A stretch of DNA of 64,000 nucleotides from Rugamonas apoptosis (GCF_014042355.1 NZ_JACEZU010000001.1:434001-498000); one strand, 5' to 3'; shown: positions 18,675-27,577, counted from the first letter of the stretch. Made by a program: numbers and translations. Notes: generated by a model not told the origin, from the sequence alone.

Positions 18675-19718
18675 TTGCTCACCTTCTACAACGAACAGCA
18701 CAGCCAACACCAGGGCCGCGACGCGGTAGTGCGCGGCCAGCCCGTGCCCTGCGCCGAGGCGCCGGCCCGGGTCGACGCCGTGCTGGCCGAGCTGGGGCGG
18801 CGCGGCCTGGGCCGCATCGTCACCCCGCACGGCGTGCCGCTGATGTCGCTGGAGCGCATCCACACGCCGCGCTACCTGCACTTCCTGCGCAACGCGTGGA
18901 GCGATTGGGTGGCGCTCGATCCGGCCAACGCCGGCCAGGACGCCGTGCCCTCCGTGTGGCCGGTGCGCACCCTGCGTTCGGATGTGGAGCCGGACAATTT
19001 CCGCGCCAAACTGGGCCTGTATTCGATGGACAGCGGCACCCCGCTCACGGCCGGCACCTGGAGCGCGGCCAAGACCGGCGCCGATTGCGCCGTCAACGCG
19101 GCCCACGCGCTGCGCCTGGGCGAACGGGGCGCCTTCGTGCTGAGCCGCCCGCCGGGCCACCATGCTGGCGCCGATTTCTACGGCGGCTACTGCTTCCTCA
19201 ACAACGCGGCGCTGGCGGCCCAGCACATGCTCGATGACGGCGCCCGCAAGGTCGCCATCCTGGACCTGGACTACCACCACGGCAACGGCACCCAGAGCAT
19301 CTTTTACCAGCGCGACGACGTGCTGGTCATCTCGCTGCACGCCGACCCGCGCTTCGCCTACCCCTATTATCTGGGCCACGCGGACGAACGGGGTGCAGGG
19401 GCGGGCCTCGGCTACAACCTGAACCTGCCGCTGCCGGCCGGCACCACGGCCACGGCCTGGATGGCCGCGCTGGAAACGGCCTGCATCCGCTTGGGCAGCT
19501 TTGGCGCCGACGCGCTGGTGGTGTCGCTGGGGGTGGACACCTTTGCCGGCGACCCGTCGTCGCGCTTCGCGCTGCACAGCGCCGACTACCTGCGGGTGGG
19601 CGAACGGCTGGCCTGGCTGGGCCTGCCCACCGCCTTCATCTTCGAAGGCGGCCACGCCGTCAAGGAACTGGGCGTGAACGTGATCAACGTGCTGGAAGGG
19701 TTCGAGACGGCGCTGTAG
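18675..19718 (+). CDS. histone deacetylase-fold amidohydrolase (acetylpolyamine type likely)
   Basis: A 347-residue zinc hydrolase of the HDAC/AcuC/AphA superfamily. Visible catalytic blocks are RPPGHHAG (R158-G165, with the His pair) and DLDYHHGNG (197-205, with zinc ligands D199 and H201), followed by FYQRDDVLVISLHADP and GVDTFAGDPSS. Bacterial members remove acetyl groups from polyamines or proteins; the Tyr-rich YPYYLGHADERG loop resembles acetylpolyamine amidohydrolases. The start is TTG 18675 with GGAA seven nt before. It is 16 nt after gshA. Substrate not determinable from sequence. Confidence 0.85.
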   Translation: MLTFYNEQHSQHQGRDAVVRGQPVPCAEAPARVDAVLAELGRRGLGRIVTPHGVPLMSLERIHTPRYLHFLRNAWSDWVALDPANAGQDAVPSVWPVRTLRSDVEPDNFRAKLGLYSMDSGTPLTAGTWSAAKTGADCAVNAAHALRLGERGAFVLSRPPGHHAGADFYGGYCFLNNAALAAQHMLDDGARKVAILDLDYHHGNGTQSIFYQRDDVLVISLHADPRFAYPYYLGHADERGAGAGLGYNLNLPLPAGTTATAWMAALETACIRLGSFGADALVVSLGVDTFAGDPSSRFALHSADYLRVGERLAWLGLPTAFIFEGGHAVKELGVNVINVLEGFETAL

Positions 19719-19757
19719 GCGTGCCCGTGCGCGCGAAAAAAACCCGAATAAAATCGC

Positions 19758-19786
19758 TTGCTATTTAATCGCACACGATCTATAGT
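19758..19786 (+). promoter_or_regulatory. sigma-70 promoter overlapping an OhrR-like operator (site 1)
   Basis: TTGCTA (19758-19763) and TATAGT (19781-19786) are separated by exactly 17 nt. The imperfect palindrome ATTTAATCGCACACGATC (19763-19780) fills the spacer, so a bound repressor would block RNA polymerase. A related site lies at 19896-19915. The expected transcript would have a leader of about 150 nt before ohr. Confidence 0.55.
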
Positions 19787-19895
19787 GTGTTCATGGGCGA
19801 CGCGATCACACTGAAACACGCAGACCTGCCCCGGACTGGCCGACACGCTGGCCTGAACCGGTGGACGCGCAGCGCTTCATATTGCAAATAAGTAG

Positions 19896-19915
19896 TACAC
19901 GATTTAATCGAACGC
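19896..19915. promoter_or_regulatory. OhrR-like operator candidate (site 2) upstream of ohr
   Basis: TACACGATTTAATCGAACGC contains the palindrome CGATTTAATCG and shares ACACGATYTA with site 1. It is 29 nt before the ohr start codon and lies next to TTGCAA (19882-19887). No ohrR gene is in the window. Confidence 0.4.
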
Positions 19916-19943
19916 AGTCTAACTCTCGCTAAAGGAAATCATC

Positions 19944-20369
19944 ATGTCGATCAAACAAGTTCTGTACCGTGCCAACGCCAAAGCCACCGGTGGCCGTGAA
20001 GGCCGTGCCGTGTCCTCGGACGGCGTGCTGGATGTGAAACTGACCACGCCCAAGGAACTGGGCGGCGCCGGCGCCGTCGGTACCAACCCGGAACAACTGT
20101 TCGCGGCCGGCTACTCGGCCTGCTTCATCGGCGCCCTGAAATTCGTGGGCGGACGCGACAAGATCGCTGTGCCGGCCGACGTGTCGGTGGAAGGCACGGT
20201 GGGCATCGGCGCCATCGAGACGGGCTTCGGGATCGAAGTGGAACTGAAAATCTCGCTGCCGGGCCTGGAACGGGCGCAAGCGGAACAACTGGTGGCGGCA
20301 GCTCACATCGTGTGCCCTTACTCGAACGCCACCCGCGGCAACATCGACGTCACGCTGACGCTGGTATAA
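19944..20369 (+). CDS. ohr: organic hydroperoxide resistance protein Ohr
   Basis: A 141-residue OsmC/Ohr-family thiol peroxidase that detoxifies organic and lipid hydroperoxides. The catalytic residues known for Ohr are present: E50 ([15 protein letters not shown]), peroxidatic C60 and resolving C124 ([15 protein letters not shown]), with R19 or R21 in the N-terminal GREGRA. The ATG at 19944 follows AAAGGAAATCATC. It is a single-gene unit behind two OhrR-like palindromes. OsmC paralogues differ around HIVCPYSNA, so Ohr is a firm call. Confidence 0.95.
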   Translation: MSIKQVLYRANAKATGGREGRAVSSDGVLDVKLTTPKELGGAGAVGTNPEQLFAAGYSACFIGALKFVGGRDKIAVPADVSVEGTVGIGAIETGFGIEVELKISLPGLERAQAEQLVAAAHIVCPYSNATRGNIDVTLTLV

Positions 20370-20477
20370 GCCAGTCCGGCGCCTGCCGCACGGCCACGCC
20401 GGCCGTGCGGCGTCCTGCCCTGCCCGATTCGCCGCGCTGCCTTACAATTGTTGCCTTACCCTGGAAACGAGGCACAC

Positions 20478-20930
20478 ATGATCGACTGGCAATGGCTTGC
20501 ATTCAACGATATCCCCGGCGCTGACCTGTATGAAGTGCTGTATCAGCGCCAGCAAGTGTTTGTGCTGGAGCAGCAATGCCTGTATCCGGACATCGATGGC
20601 TACGACCTGGCCGCCCGCCACCTGCTGGGCTGGCGTATGGTCGATGGCAAACGCCAACTGGCCGCCTATCTGCGCTGCCTGGCGCCAGGCGCCAAATACG
20701 AGGAAATGTCGCTGGGCCGCGTGCTGACGACGCAAGCGGCGCGCGGCGGCGGCATCGGCCGCCAGCTGGTGGAACAGGGCATACGGCTGGCGGAGCAACA
20801 GCATCCCGGCCACCACTTCCGCATCGGTGCCCAGGCCCGGCTGGAGCAGTTCTACGCCAGCCTGGGATTCAAGACTGTCACCGCGCCGTATGACGAGGAC
20901 GGCATCTTGCACATCGACATGGTGCGCTGA
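20478..20930 (+). CDS. elaA: ElaA-family GNAT N-acetyltransferase
   Basis: A 150-residue acetyltransferase similar in length to E. coli ElaA. It has the family opening WQWLAFNDIPGADLYEVLYQ, then RQQVFVLEQQCLYPDIDGYD, the acetyl-CoA-binding LGRVLTTQAARGGGIGRQL, and the C-terminal QARLEQFYASLGFKTV and EDGILHIDM. Start ATG 20478 has GAGG seven nt before; ten upstream residues are rejected as non-family. The substrate of the family is not established. It converges with the FKBP gene and shares a hairpin with it. Confidence 0.9.
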   Translation: MIDWQWLAFNDIPGADLYEVLYQRQQVFVLEQQCLYPDIDGYDLAARHLLGWRMVDGKRQLAAYLRCLAPGAKYEEMSLGRVLTTQAARGGGIGRQLVEQGIRLAEQQHPGHHFRIGAQARLEQFYASLGFKTVTAPYDEDGILHIDMVR

Positions 20931-20951
20931 AGGCCTGGCGCACGCGGCGCC

Positions 20952-20985
20952 AAAAAACAAGGGCGGCCACACGGGCCGCCCTTGT
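20952..20985 (-). terminator. Rho-independent terminator of the FKBP lipoprotein gene
   Basis: On the minus strand ACAAGGGCGGCC pairs with GGCCGCCCTTGT around a four-to-six-base loop and is followed by six T residues. It is 34 nt beyond the FKBP stop codon and may also stop elaA transcripts from the other side. Confidence 0.85.
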
Positions 20986-21019
20986 CACATGTCCGCGCGG
21001 GGCGCGGCATGGCGTTTAT

Positions 21020-21907
21020 TTATTTCACGCTCACCAGTTCGATATCGAACACCAGCGTCGAATTGGCGGGAATCGCCACGAAGTTAAAACCGTTCACGGC
21101 GGGCAGCGCGGCCTGCGCCACGCTGCCATAGCCCAGGCCGGGAGGAATGATCAGCGTGCGCTTGCCGCCCACCAGCATGCCAGGCACACCCTGGTCCCAG
21201 CCGGGGATAACCTTGCCAGCGCCCAGCACGAAGTCGAACGTGGCGTTCCTGATCACCGAGCTGTCGAACACGTCGCCCTTGTAGTCGGGGCGGCTGCCGT
21301 CATACAGATAGCCGGTGTACTTGACCGTCAAGGTCTTGCCCGCGACCGCCGTGTCGCCCGTGCCCACCGCCGTGTCCACACTCTTCAGCACGGTCGGCGC
21401 GGCCACGAAGACCGGCACGCTGGCCTTGGTCACGCTCACCAGTTCCACGTCGTACACCAGCGCCGCATTGGCGGGGATGGCGGCGTAGGTGATGCTGCCC
21501 ACGGAAGCGGCGGCCGTCTTGCTGTTGGCGCCATACGCCAGCGATGCCGGCAGGACCAGCGTACGCTTACCGCCCACCTTCATGCCCAGGATGCCCTGAT
21601 CCAGACCGGCCAGCCACTGGCCGGTGCCCAGCGTGAACGCGACCGGTGCGTTGCGGTCGACCGAACTGTCGATCTTGGCGCCCTTGAAATCGGATTTCGA
21701 GGCGTCGTACAGCCAGCCCGTATAGCTGATCACCAACAGGTCATTATTGGCCGCTTCCGTGCCGGTGCCGGTCACGATATCGGCCTTCTGGAACGCGGGT
21801 TGCGCCACGACCGGCGTGGTGGCGGCCGGCGTGCTGGAACCGCCGCCGCAAGCCGTCAGCGTCAGCCCGACGGCGACGGCAGCGATAAGTTGAAACATCG
21901 ATTTCAT
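21020..21907 (-). CDS. lipoprotein with two tandem FKBP-type peptidyl-prolyl isomerase domains
   Basis: A 295-residue exported lipoprotein. A signal peptide ends in the lipobox LTAC with C20 followed by GGGSS, so the mature protein should be lipid-anchored. Two FKBP domains follow (about 40-160 and 172-295); each has an ISYTGWLYD or VKYTGYLYD strand, a GxDQG loop (LAGLDQGILGMKVGGKRTL; IPGWDQGVPGMLVGGKRTL) and the PASLAYG or PPGLGYG block. Both copies carry an unusual acidic spacer (SKSDFKGAKIDSS, SRPDYKGDVFDSS). A clear AAAGGTAACC ribosome site precedes ATG 21907. Probable role: proline isomerisation or chaperoning in the envelope. Confidence 0.9.
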   Translation of the reverse strand: MKSMFQLIAAVAVGLTLTACGGGSSTPAATTPVVAQPAFQKADIVTGTGTEAANNDLLVISYTGWLYDASKSDFKGAKIDSSVDRNAPVAFTLGTGQWLAGLDQGILGMKVGGKRTLVLPASLAYGANSKTAAASVGSITYAAIPANAALVYDVELVSVTKASVPVFVAAPTVLKSVDTAVGTGDTAVAGKTLTVKYTGYLYDGSRPDYKGDVFDSSVIRNATFDFVLGAGKVIPGWDQGVPGMLVGGKRTLIIPPGLGYGSVAQAALPAVNGFNFVAIPANSTLVFDIELVSVK

Positions 21908-22020
21908 GGTTACCTTTGTGTTGTGGGGTCGAATAGATGCGCGCCGCCGCGCGCCGATCGGAGCAGAAGTTTAGCAGACTGCGCCTGTTCCGCTCCGGGC
22001 CCTACATTCCGTTACATTTT

Positions 22021-23898
22021 TTAGATTTCCACCTGGGTGCCCAGCTCGATCACCCGGTTGCTTGGAATCTGGTAGTAGTCGGCCGCGCCGCGGGCATTGC
22101 GCGACATGGCCACGAACAGGTGCTCGCGCCATGGCGCCATGCCGGCGCCGGGGGTCGAGATCACGGTCTGGCGGGCGATGAAGAACGACGTCTCCATCAT
22201 CTCGAACGGCAGGCCGTGGTTGGCGCACAAGGACAGCACGCGCGGGATGTCCGGCTCGTCCTTGAAGCCGTAATGCACATTGAGCTGGAAACAGTTGTGG
22301 CCCAGGTCGACGATCTTGATCTGTTCCGCTTCCGGCACGTACGGTTCCTCGATGATGTGGATGGTGAAGAACACCACCCGCTCGTGCAGCACCTTGTTGT
22401 GCGACAGGTTGTGCAGCATGGCATGCGGCACGCCATCGCTTTCGCCGCGCAGGAAGATGGCGGTGCCCGGCACGCGCGTGGGCGGCGCCACGAACAGCGA
22501 GGACAGGAAGTCTTCCAGCGGAATGGCGTGCTTCTGCAAATTCTGGAACACCAGCCCACGGCCGGCGCGCCAGGTCAGCATGACGATGAACAGCACCGAG
22601 CCCAGCAGCAGCGGGAACCAGCCGCCATGGAACAGCTTGAGCGCGTTGGCCGAGAAGAACAGCACGTCGATCAGCAGGAAGAAGCCGGTGGCGGCCCAGC
22701 ACAGCAGCAGGTTGATCTGCCAGCGGTAGCGGATCACGAAGAAGGTCAGCACCGTGGTGGCCAGCATGGTGGCCGTGACGGCGATACCGTAGGCGGCCGC
22801 CAGGTTGTCGGACGAACCGAAGCCGATCACGGCCAGCAGCACCACCACCAGTTGCAGCCAGTTCACCATCGGCATGTAGATCTGGCCGATCTCGCTGGCC
22901 GAGGTGTGCAGGATGCGCATGCGCGGCAGGAAGCCCAGCGCGATGGCTTGCTTGGTCATCGAGAAGGTGCCCGAGATGGTCGCTTGCGACGCGATCACCG
23001 TGGCCAGGGTCGACATGGCCACCAGCGGATACACGCTCCAGGCGCCCAGCTGCTGGTAGAACGGGTTGGAGATGGCGTCGGGATGGGCCAGCAGCAGGCC
23101 GCCCTGGCCCAGGTAGTTCAGCGCCAGCGACGGGAACACGATCAGGAACCAGGCCATGCGGATCGGCTTCTTGCCGAAGTGGCCCATGTCGGCGTACAGC
23201 GCCTCGGCGCCGGTGAAGGCCAGCACCACCGCGCCCAGCGCGATAAAGGCGATGAAGCGGTTGGCCAGCACGAACTGCAAGGCGTGCCACGGATTGAGCG
23301 CGGCCAGGATCTGCGGCGCGGCGATAATGTTGACCACGCCCATGGCGGCCAGCGCGGCGAACCACACTATCATCACGGGGCCGAACCAGCGGCCTATGCC
23401 GGCCGTGCCGTGCTGCTGCAGCGCGTACAGGGCCACCAGCACGGCGATGGTGAGCGGCACCACGTAGGGTTTGAGGGCCGGGGTCGCCACTTCCAGGCCT
23501 TCGATCGCCGACAGCACGGAAATGGCGGGCGTGATCACGCTGTCGCCGTAGAACAGGGCGGCGCCGAACACGCCGCACAGCATCAACTTGTAGTGCAGGC
23601 CGGGCGATTTGCTGACGGAATTGAGCGCCAGCGCCATCAGGGCCATGATACCGCCCTCGCCGCGGTTATCGGCGCGCAGCACCAGGGTCACGTACTTGAG
23701 CGAGACGATGATGGTCAGACCCCAGAAAATCAGGGAAATCACGCCCAGCAGGTTGGCCGGGTTGAGCGCCAGGCCGTGCTCCGGCGAGAAGATGGTCTTG
23801 AGGGTGTACAGCGGGCTGGTGCCGATGTCTCCATACACGATACCGATGGCGGCCAGGGTCAGGCCGACGAGATTGCTCTTCTTGTGATGCGCGGTCAA
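22021..23898 (-). CDS. kup: low-affinity potassium uptake protein Kup
   Basis: A 625-residue potassium/proton symporter of the KUP/HAK/KT family in the inner membrane. Family signatures include YGDIGTSPLYTLKTIFS near the N-terminus, GEGGIMALMALAL, LFYGDSVITPAISVLSAIEG and a soluble C-terminal domain ending GTQVEI; about twelve membrane segments precede it. No ATG fits the family N-terminus; TTG 23898, with ACAGGTGC upstream, gives MTAHHKKSNLVGLTLAAIG and the normal length. A palindrome GTGCATTGCAC lies at 23921-23931. Transcribed away from rarD. Confidence 0.94.
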   Translation of the reverse strand: MTAHHKKSNLVGLTLAAIGIVYGDIGTSPLYTLKTIFSPEHGLALNPANLLGVISLIFWGLTIIVSLKYVTLVLRADNRGEGGIMALMALALNSVSKSPGLHYKLMLCGVFGAALFYGDSVITPAISVLSAIEGLEVATPALKPYVVPLTIAVLVALYALQQHGTAGIGRWFGPVMIVWFAALAAMGVVNIIAAPQILAALNPWHALQFVLANRFIAFIALGAVVLAFTGAEALYADMGHFGKKPIRMAWFLIVFPSLALNYLGQGGLLLAHPDAISNPFYQQLGAWSVYPLVAMSTLATVIASQATISGTFSMTKQAIALGFLPRMRILHTSASEIGQIYMPMVNWLQLVVVLLAVIGFGSSDNLAAAYGIAVTATMLATTVLTFFVIRYRWQINLLLCWAATGFFLLIDVLFFSANALKLFHGGWFPLLLGSVLFIVMLTWRAGRGLVFQNLQKHAIPLEDFLSSLFVAPPTRVPGTAIFLRGESDGVPHAMLHNLSHNKVLHERVVFFTIHIIEEPYVPEAEQIKIVDLGHNCFQLNVHYGFKDEPDIPRVLSLCANHGLPFEMMETSFFIARQTVISTPGAGMAPWREHLFVAMSRNARGAADYYQIPSNRVIELGTQVEI

Positions 23899-24118
23899 GA
23901 TTGCACCTGTTGTTGTTTTGGTGCATTGCACAATAGGATATGTATTAGCAAATAGCAAGAATATTTTGACATGCTGTGGCGTTCGTAGCGATGCGAATCC
24001 CGCAGTGTACGCTGGCCGTGGCAAAGTGGAAACTGCCGCGTTATCAGGGGCCGTCAGCGGGCCTGCACCATTTCGGGGATAATGACAGGCCTTGCCTCGC
24101 GCCCTCCCCCGCCACACC

Positions 24119-25006
24119 ATGAACACCGGAATTATCTACGCCGCGCTGGCGTTTCTCGTCTGGGGCCTGTTCCCTCTGTATTTTCACGCCATCGGTGAAG
24201 TGACGCCGCTGGAAATCCTGGCCCACCGCATGGTGTGGTCGCTGCTGTTCCTGGCCATCGTGCTGACCGTGCGGCGCCAATGGGGCTGGCTGCCCAAGCT
24301 GCGCCAGCAGCCCAAGGTGCTGGCCAGCTTCGTGGCCAGCGCCATTTTCCTCAGCAGCAACTGGTTCATTTATATCTGGGCCATCAACAATGGCCATGTG
24401 CTCGACTCCAGCCTCGGCTACTTCATCAATCCGCTGGTCAACGTGCTGCTGGGCTTGCTGGTGCTGAAGGAAAAGCTGCGGCGCGGCCAGTGGCTGGCCA
24501 TAGTCGTGGCCGGCTGCGGCGTAGCCTGGCTCACCTGGCAGGGCGGCCAGTTGCCGTGGATCGCGCTGCTGCTGGCGGGCACTTTCGGCGTATATGGCCT
24601 GCTGCGCAAGACGGCCGCGCTGGCCGCCCTGGAAGGCTTGTCGCTGGAAACCATGCTGCTGTTCCCGCTGGCGCTCGTTTACCTGGGCTGGCTCGGCTGG
24701 CATGGCCAGAGCACCTTCCTCAGCACGCCGCACGACAGCACGCGCTGGCTGCTGGTGGCGGCCGGCCCCATCACGGCCATTCCGCTGCTGCTGTTCGCGG
24801 CCGGCGCGCGCCGCATTCCGCTGTCCGTGCTGGGCCTGCTGCAATACATCGGCCCCACAGGGCAGATGCTGCTGGGCGTATGGTACTTCCACGAAACGTT
24901 CACGCCGGCCCGGCTGGCCGGCTTCGCCGTGATCTGGGGCGCGCTGGTGCTGTACGTGGCCGAAGGGTTGTGGCTGATGCGCCGCCCCGCGCCCTTGCCG
25001 TGCTGA
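24119..25006 (+). CDS. rarD: EamA-family transporter RarD
   Basis: A 295-residue inner-membrane protein with ten predicted hydrophobic helices. RarD signatures include GIIYAALAFLVWGLFPLYF, LEILAHRMVWSLLF, SSNWFIYIWAINNGHVLDSS, LGYFINPLVNVLLG and LLQYIGPTGQMLLGV. The family is described as chloramphenicol-sensitive or permease-like with unproven substrates. The start at 24119 (MNTGIIY) is the family-like one. Immediately after its stop codon lies a perfect 18-bp inverted repeat that may act as its transcript end. Confidence 0.9.
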   Translation: MNTGIIYAALAFLVWGLFPLYFHAIGEVTPLEILAHRMVWSLLFLAIVLTVRRQWGWLPKLRQQPKVLASFVASAIFLSSNWFIYIWAINNGHVLDSSLGYFINPLVNVLLGLLVLKEKLRRGQWLAIVVAGCGVAWLTWQGGQLPWIALLLAGTFGVYGLLRKTAALAALEGLSLETMLLFPLALVYLGWLGWHGQSTFLSTPHDSTRWLLVAAGPITAIPLLLFAAGARRIPLSVLGLLQYIGPTGQMLLGVWYFHETFTPARLAGFAVIWGALVLYVAEGLWLMRRPAPLPC

Positions 25007-25007
25007 A

Positions 25008-25065
25008 AAATCGGGGACGTAACACAATATTCCCTTGTGGATAAATGGTGTTACGTCCCCGATTT
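25008..25065. repeat. perfect 18-bp inverted repeat, GGGGACGTAACAC type, after rarD
   Basis: AAATCGGGGACGTAACAC (25008-25025) is the exact reverse complement of 25048-25065, with a 22-nt AT-rich loop between them. It begins two nt after the rarD stop codon. A degenerate copy follows metE (9210-9245). Confidence 0.85.
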
Positions 25066-25203
25066 GCGGGACGGTTTCTTCGCCGCGGTCAAGGACAGCC
25101 TTGCCGCGGCCCGGGTTTTTGGCGCATGGCGGCCGTTTTTGTGTATGCTGTCACCCTTCCCCGTTTTTCCACCCGTTTTACCGTTTTCTAACCGAGATTT
25201 TCA

Positions 25204-26871
25204 ATGGCAAATTACGTCTATACCATGAACCGCGTGGGCAAAATCGTCCCGCCCAAGCGCCAGATCCTGAAAGATATTTCGCTGTCCTTCTTCCCGGGCG
25301 CGAAGATCGGCGTGCTGGGCCTGAACGGCTCCGGTAAGTCGAGCTTGCTCAAGATCATGGCCGGCATCGATACCGACATCCAGGGCGAAGCACGCCCCAT
25401 GCCGGGCCTGAACATCGGCTACCTGCCGCAGGAACCGCAACTGGACCCGGAACAGACCGTGCGCCAGGCCGTCGAAGGCGGCCTGGGTGAAGCGTTCGAG
25501 GCGCAAGCCAAGCTGGACGCCGTGTACGCGGCCTACGCCGAGGAAGACGCCGACTTCGACGCGCTGGCCGCCGAACAGGCCCGGCTGGAAGCCATTATTT
25601 CCGCCTCCGACGGCGGCAACCTGAATCTGCAACTGGAAATGGCGGCCGACGCGCTGCGCCTGCCGCCATGGGACGCCAAGATCGGCGTGCTGTCGGGTGG
25701 TGAGAAGCGCCGCGTGGCGCTGTGCCGTCTGCTGCTGTCCAAGCCCGACATGCTGCTGCTGGACGAGCCAACCAACCACCTGGACGCTGAATCGGTGGAA
25801 TGGCTGGAGCAATTCCTGCTGCGCTTCCCTGGCACCGTGGTGGCCATCACCCACGATCGCTACTTCCTCGACAACGCCGCCGAGTGGATTCTGGAACTGG
25901 ACCGCGGCAGCGGCATTCCATGGAAAGGCAACTACAGCTCGTGGCTGGACCAGAAGCAAGCCCGCCTGAAGCAGGAAGAGGCGACGGAATCGGCACGCCA
26001 GAAAGCGCTGCAGAAGGAATTGGAATGGTCGCGCCAGAATCCCAAGGCGCGCCAGGCCAAGTCCAAGGCCCGTCTGGCCCGCTTCAATGAACTGAGCGAG
26101 CACGAATACCAGAAACGCAACGAAACCCAGGAGATCTTCATCCCCGTGGCCGAGCGCCTGGGCAATGAAGTGATCGAGTTCAAGAACGTGTCCAAGTCCT
26201 TCGGCGACCGCATGCTGATCGACAACCTGTCGTTCACCATTCCGGCTGGCGCCATCGTCGGTATCATCGGCCCCAACGGCGCCGGTAAGTCGACCCTGTT
26301 CAAGATGATCACCGGCAAGGAAACCCCGGACAGCGGCGAAGTGGTGATCGGCAAGACGGCCAAGGTGTCCATCGTCGACCAGCACCGCGATGCGCTGTCG
26401 GACGGCAAGACCGTGTTCGAGGACGTAACGGGCGGCGCCGACATGCTCAGCGTGGGCCGCTTCGAAATGCCGTCGCGCGCCTACCTGGGCCGCTTCAACT
26501 TCAAGGGCGGCGACCAGCAAAAGATCGTCGGCAACCTGTCGGGCGGTGAACGCGGCCGTCTGCACCTGGCCAAGACGCTGCTGATGGGCGGCAACGTGCT
26601 GCTGCTCGATGAACCGTCCAACGACCTGGACGTGGAAACCCTGCGCGCGCTGGAAGATGCGCTGCTGGAATTTGCCGGCAGCGTGATGGTGATCTCGCAC
26701 GATCGCTGGTTCCTGGACCGTATCGCCACCCACATCCTGGCGTTCGAAGGCAACTCGCAAGTGACCTTCTTCGACGGTAACTACCAGGAATACGAAGCCG
26801 ACAAGAAGAAACGCCTGGGCGAAGAAGGCGCCAAGCCCAAACGTATCCGCTACAAGCCACTGACGGTGTAA
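25204..26871 (+). CDS. ettA: ABC-F translation factor EttA
   Basis: A 555-residue soluble ABC-F ATPase that gates ribosome entry into elongation according to ATP/ADP ratio. Two nucleotide-binding domains have Walker A GLNGSGKSS and GPNGAGKST, signatures LSGGEKRRVALCR and LSGGERGRLHLAK, and Walker B LLLDEPTNHLD and LLLDEPSNDLD. The arm and linker (EYQKRNETQEIFIPVAERLG) and the N-terminus ANYVYTMNRVGKIVPPKR match EttA rather than Uup. The gene stands alone with its own terminator. Confidence 0.96.
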   Translation: MANYVYTMNRVGKIVPPKRQILKDISLSFFPGAKIGVLGLNGSGKSSLLKIMAGIDTDIQGEARPMPGLNIGYLPQEPQLDPEQTVRQAVEGGLGEAFEAQAKLDAVYAAYAEEDADFDALAAEQARLEAIISASDGGNLNLQLEMAADALRLPPWDAKIGVLSGGEKRRVALCRLLLSKPDMLLLDEPTNHLDAESVEWLEQFLLRFPGTVVAITHDRYFLDNAAEWILELDRGSGIPWKGNYSSWLDQKQARLKQEEATESARQKALQKELEWSRQNPKARQAKSKARLARFNELSEHEYQKRNETQEIFIPVAERLGNEVIEFKNVSKSFGDRMLIDNLSFTIPAGAIVGIIGPNGAGKSTLFKMITGKETPDSGEVVIGKTAKVSIVDQHRDALSDGKTVFEDVTGGADMLSVGRFEMPSRAYLGRFNFKGGDQQKIVGNLSGGERGRLHLAKTLLMGGNVLLLDEPSNDLDVETLRALEDALLEFAGSVMVISHDRWFLDRIATHILAFEGNSQVTFFDGNYQEYEADKKKRLGEEGAKPKRIRYKPLTV

Positions 26872-26888
26872 GCCTCAGCGCTGAACGG

Positions 26889-26923
26889 AAAAGGCACGGT
26901 GCGCAAACACCGTGCCTTTTTTT
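26889..26923 (+). terminator. Rho-independent terminator of ettA
   Basis: AAAAGGCACGGTG pairs with CACCGTGCCTTTT around a five-base loop and is followed by more T residues, 18 nt after the ettA stop codon. Confidence 0.92.
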
Positions 26924-26989
26924 GTTGCCCGGGAGCCGGAACGGCGCTCCCGTTTCTAAGTCGCAGCTGCGTGAGGCGCGAGGGGTGGC

Positions 26990-27577
26990 TTAGAAGTTGT
27001 AGCGCAGACCGCCCGTGATGGCGCCGGTCTTGCGGCCCTGATCGTTGTCGTTCTTGCCGTAGTGTTCATATTCCAGCGACAGCGAGACGTTCTTGTTGAG
27101 CGCGTACTCGCCGCCCACGGAGGCGTACAGCGCGTTCTTGTTGCCGCTGCCGCCGTAGGCCGCCGCCGCGCCCGTCGCGTCCACGCTGTTGTGGTTGCGT
27201 GCCACGCCCAGCTTGCCGAACACATTGACTTGCTCGTTGACGGGCATGCTGGCCTTGCCGGCCACATAGAACGAATGGGCATCGCTTTCCAGGCGGCCGT
27301 TGGCGCCGTTCAGCGTGTAGTTATAGCTCTGGCTGCCGAAGTTGGTGTAACCACCTTCCACAGCGAAGGTCTTGTCAATGTTGTAGCCGGCGAAGATCTT
27401 GCCGCTGGCCTTGTTGCCGCTGTGGTCATCCGTGGCGGACGTGACGGGCACGTCGAAGTTGTAGCGGCTGCCGACCAGGCCGGCGCCCACATAGCCCGTG
27501 CCGGCATCGGCGGCATGGGCGGCCACGCCCGTCAAGGCGGTGGCGGAAGCAATCAATGCGAACAGAATCTTTTTCAT
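26990..27577 (-). CDS. outer-membrane beta-barrel protein (OmpA/OmpW-like)
   Basis: A 195-residue precursor with a 22-residue signal peptide (cleavage after AAHA) and a mature chain of alternating amphipathic strands, e.g. GYVGAGLVGSRYNF, FAVEGGYTNFGSQSY, VNVFGKLGVARNHN, NVSLSLEYEHYG. It ends in ITGGLRYNF, with the terminal Phe recognised by the BAM machinery. Eight-strand barrels of the OmpA-like transmembrane domain type fit best; no peptidoglycan-binding domain is present. It is convergent with ettA, with about 66 nt between the ettA terminator and its stop codon. Substrate or role unknown. Confidence 0.85.
   Translation of the reverse strand: MKKILFALIASATALTGVAAHAADAGTGYVGAGLVGSRYNFDVPVTSATDDHSGNKASGKIFAGYNIDKTFAVEGGYTNFGSQSYNYTLNGANGRLESDAHSFYVAGKASMPVNEQVNVFGKLGVARNHNSVDATGAAAAYGGSGNKNALYASVGGEYALNKNVSLSLEYEHYGKNDNDQGRKTGAITGGLRYNF

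Noticed and set aside
18675..19718. Naming the deacetylase-fold gene a histone deacetylase with chromatin role
   Set aside because: Bacterial members act on polyamines, acetoin-related or protein substrates; the fold does not establish histones as substrate.
21937..23955. Plus-strand frame of 672 codons opposite kup
   Set aside because: Complement of a membrane-protein gene, giving a His/Gln/Arg-rich pseudo-protein.
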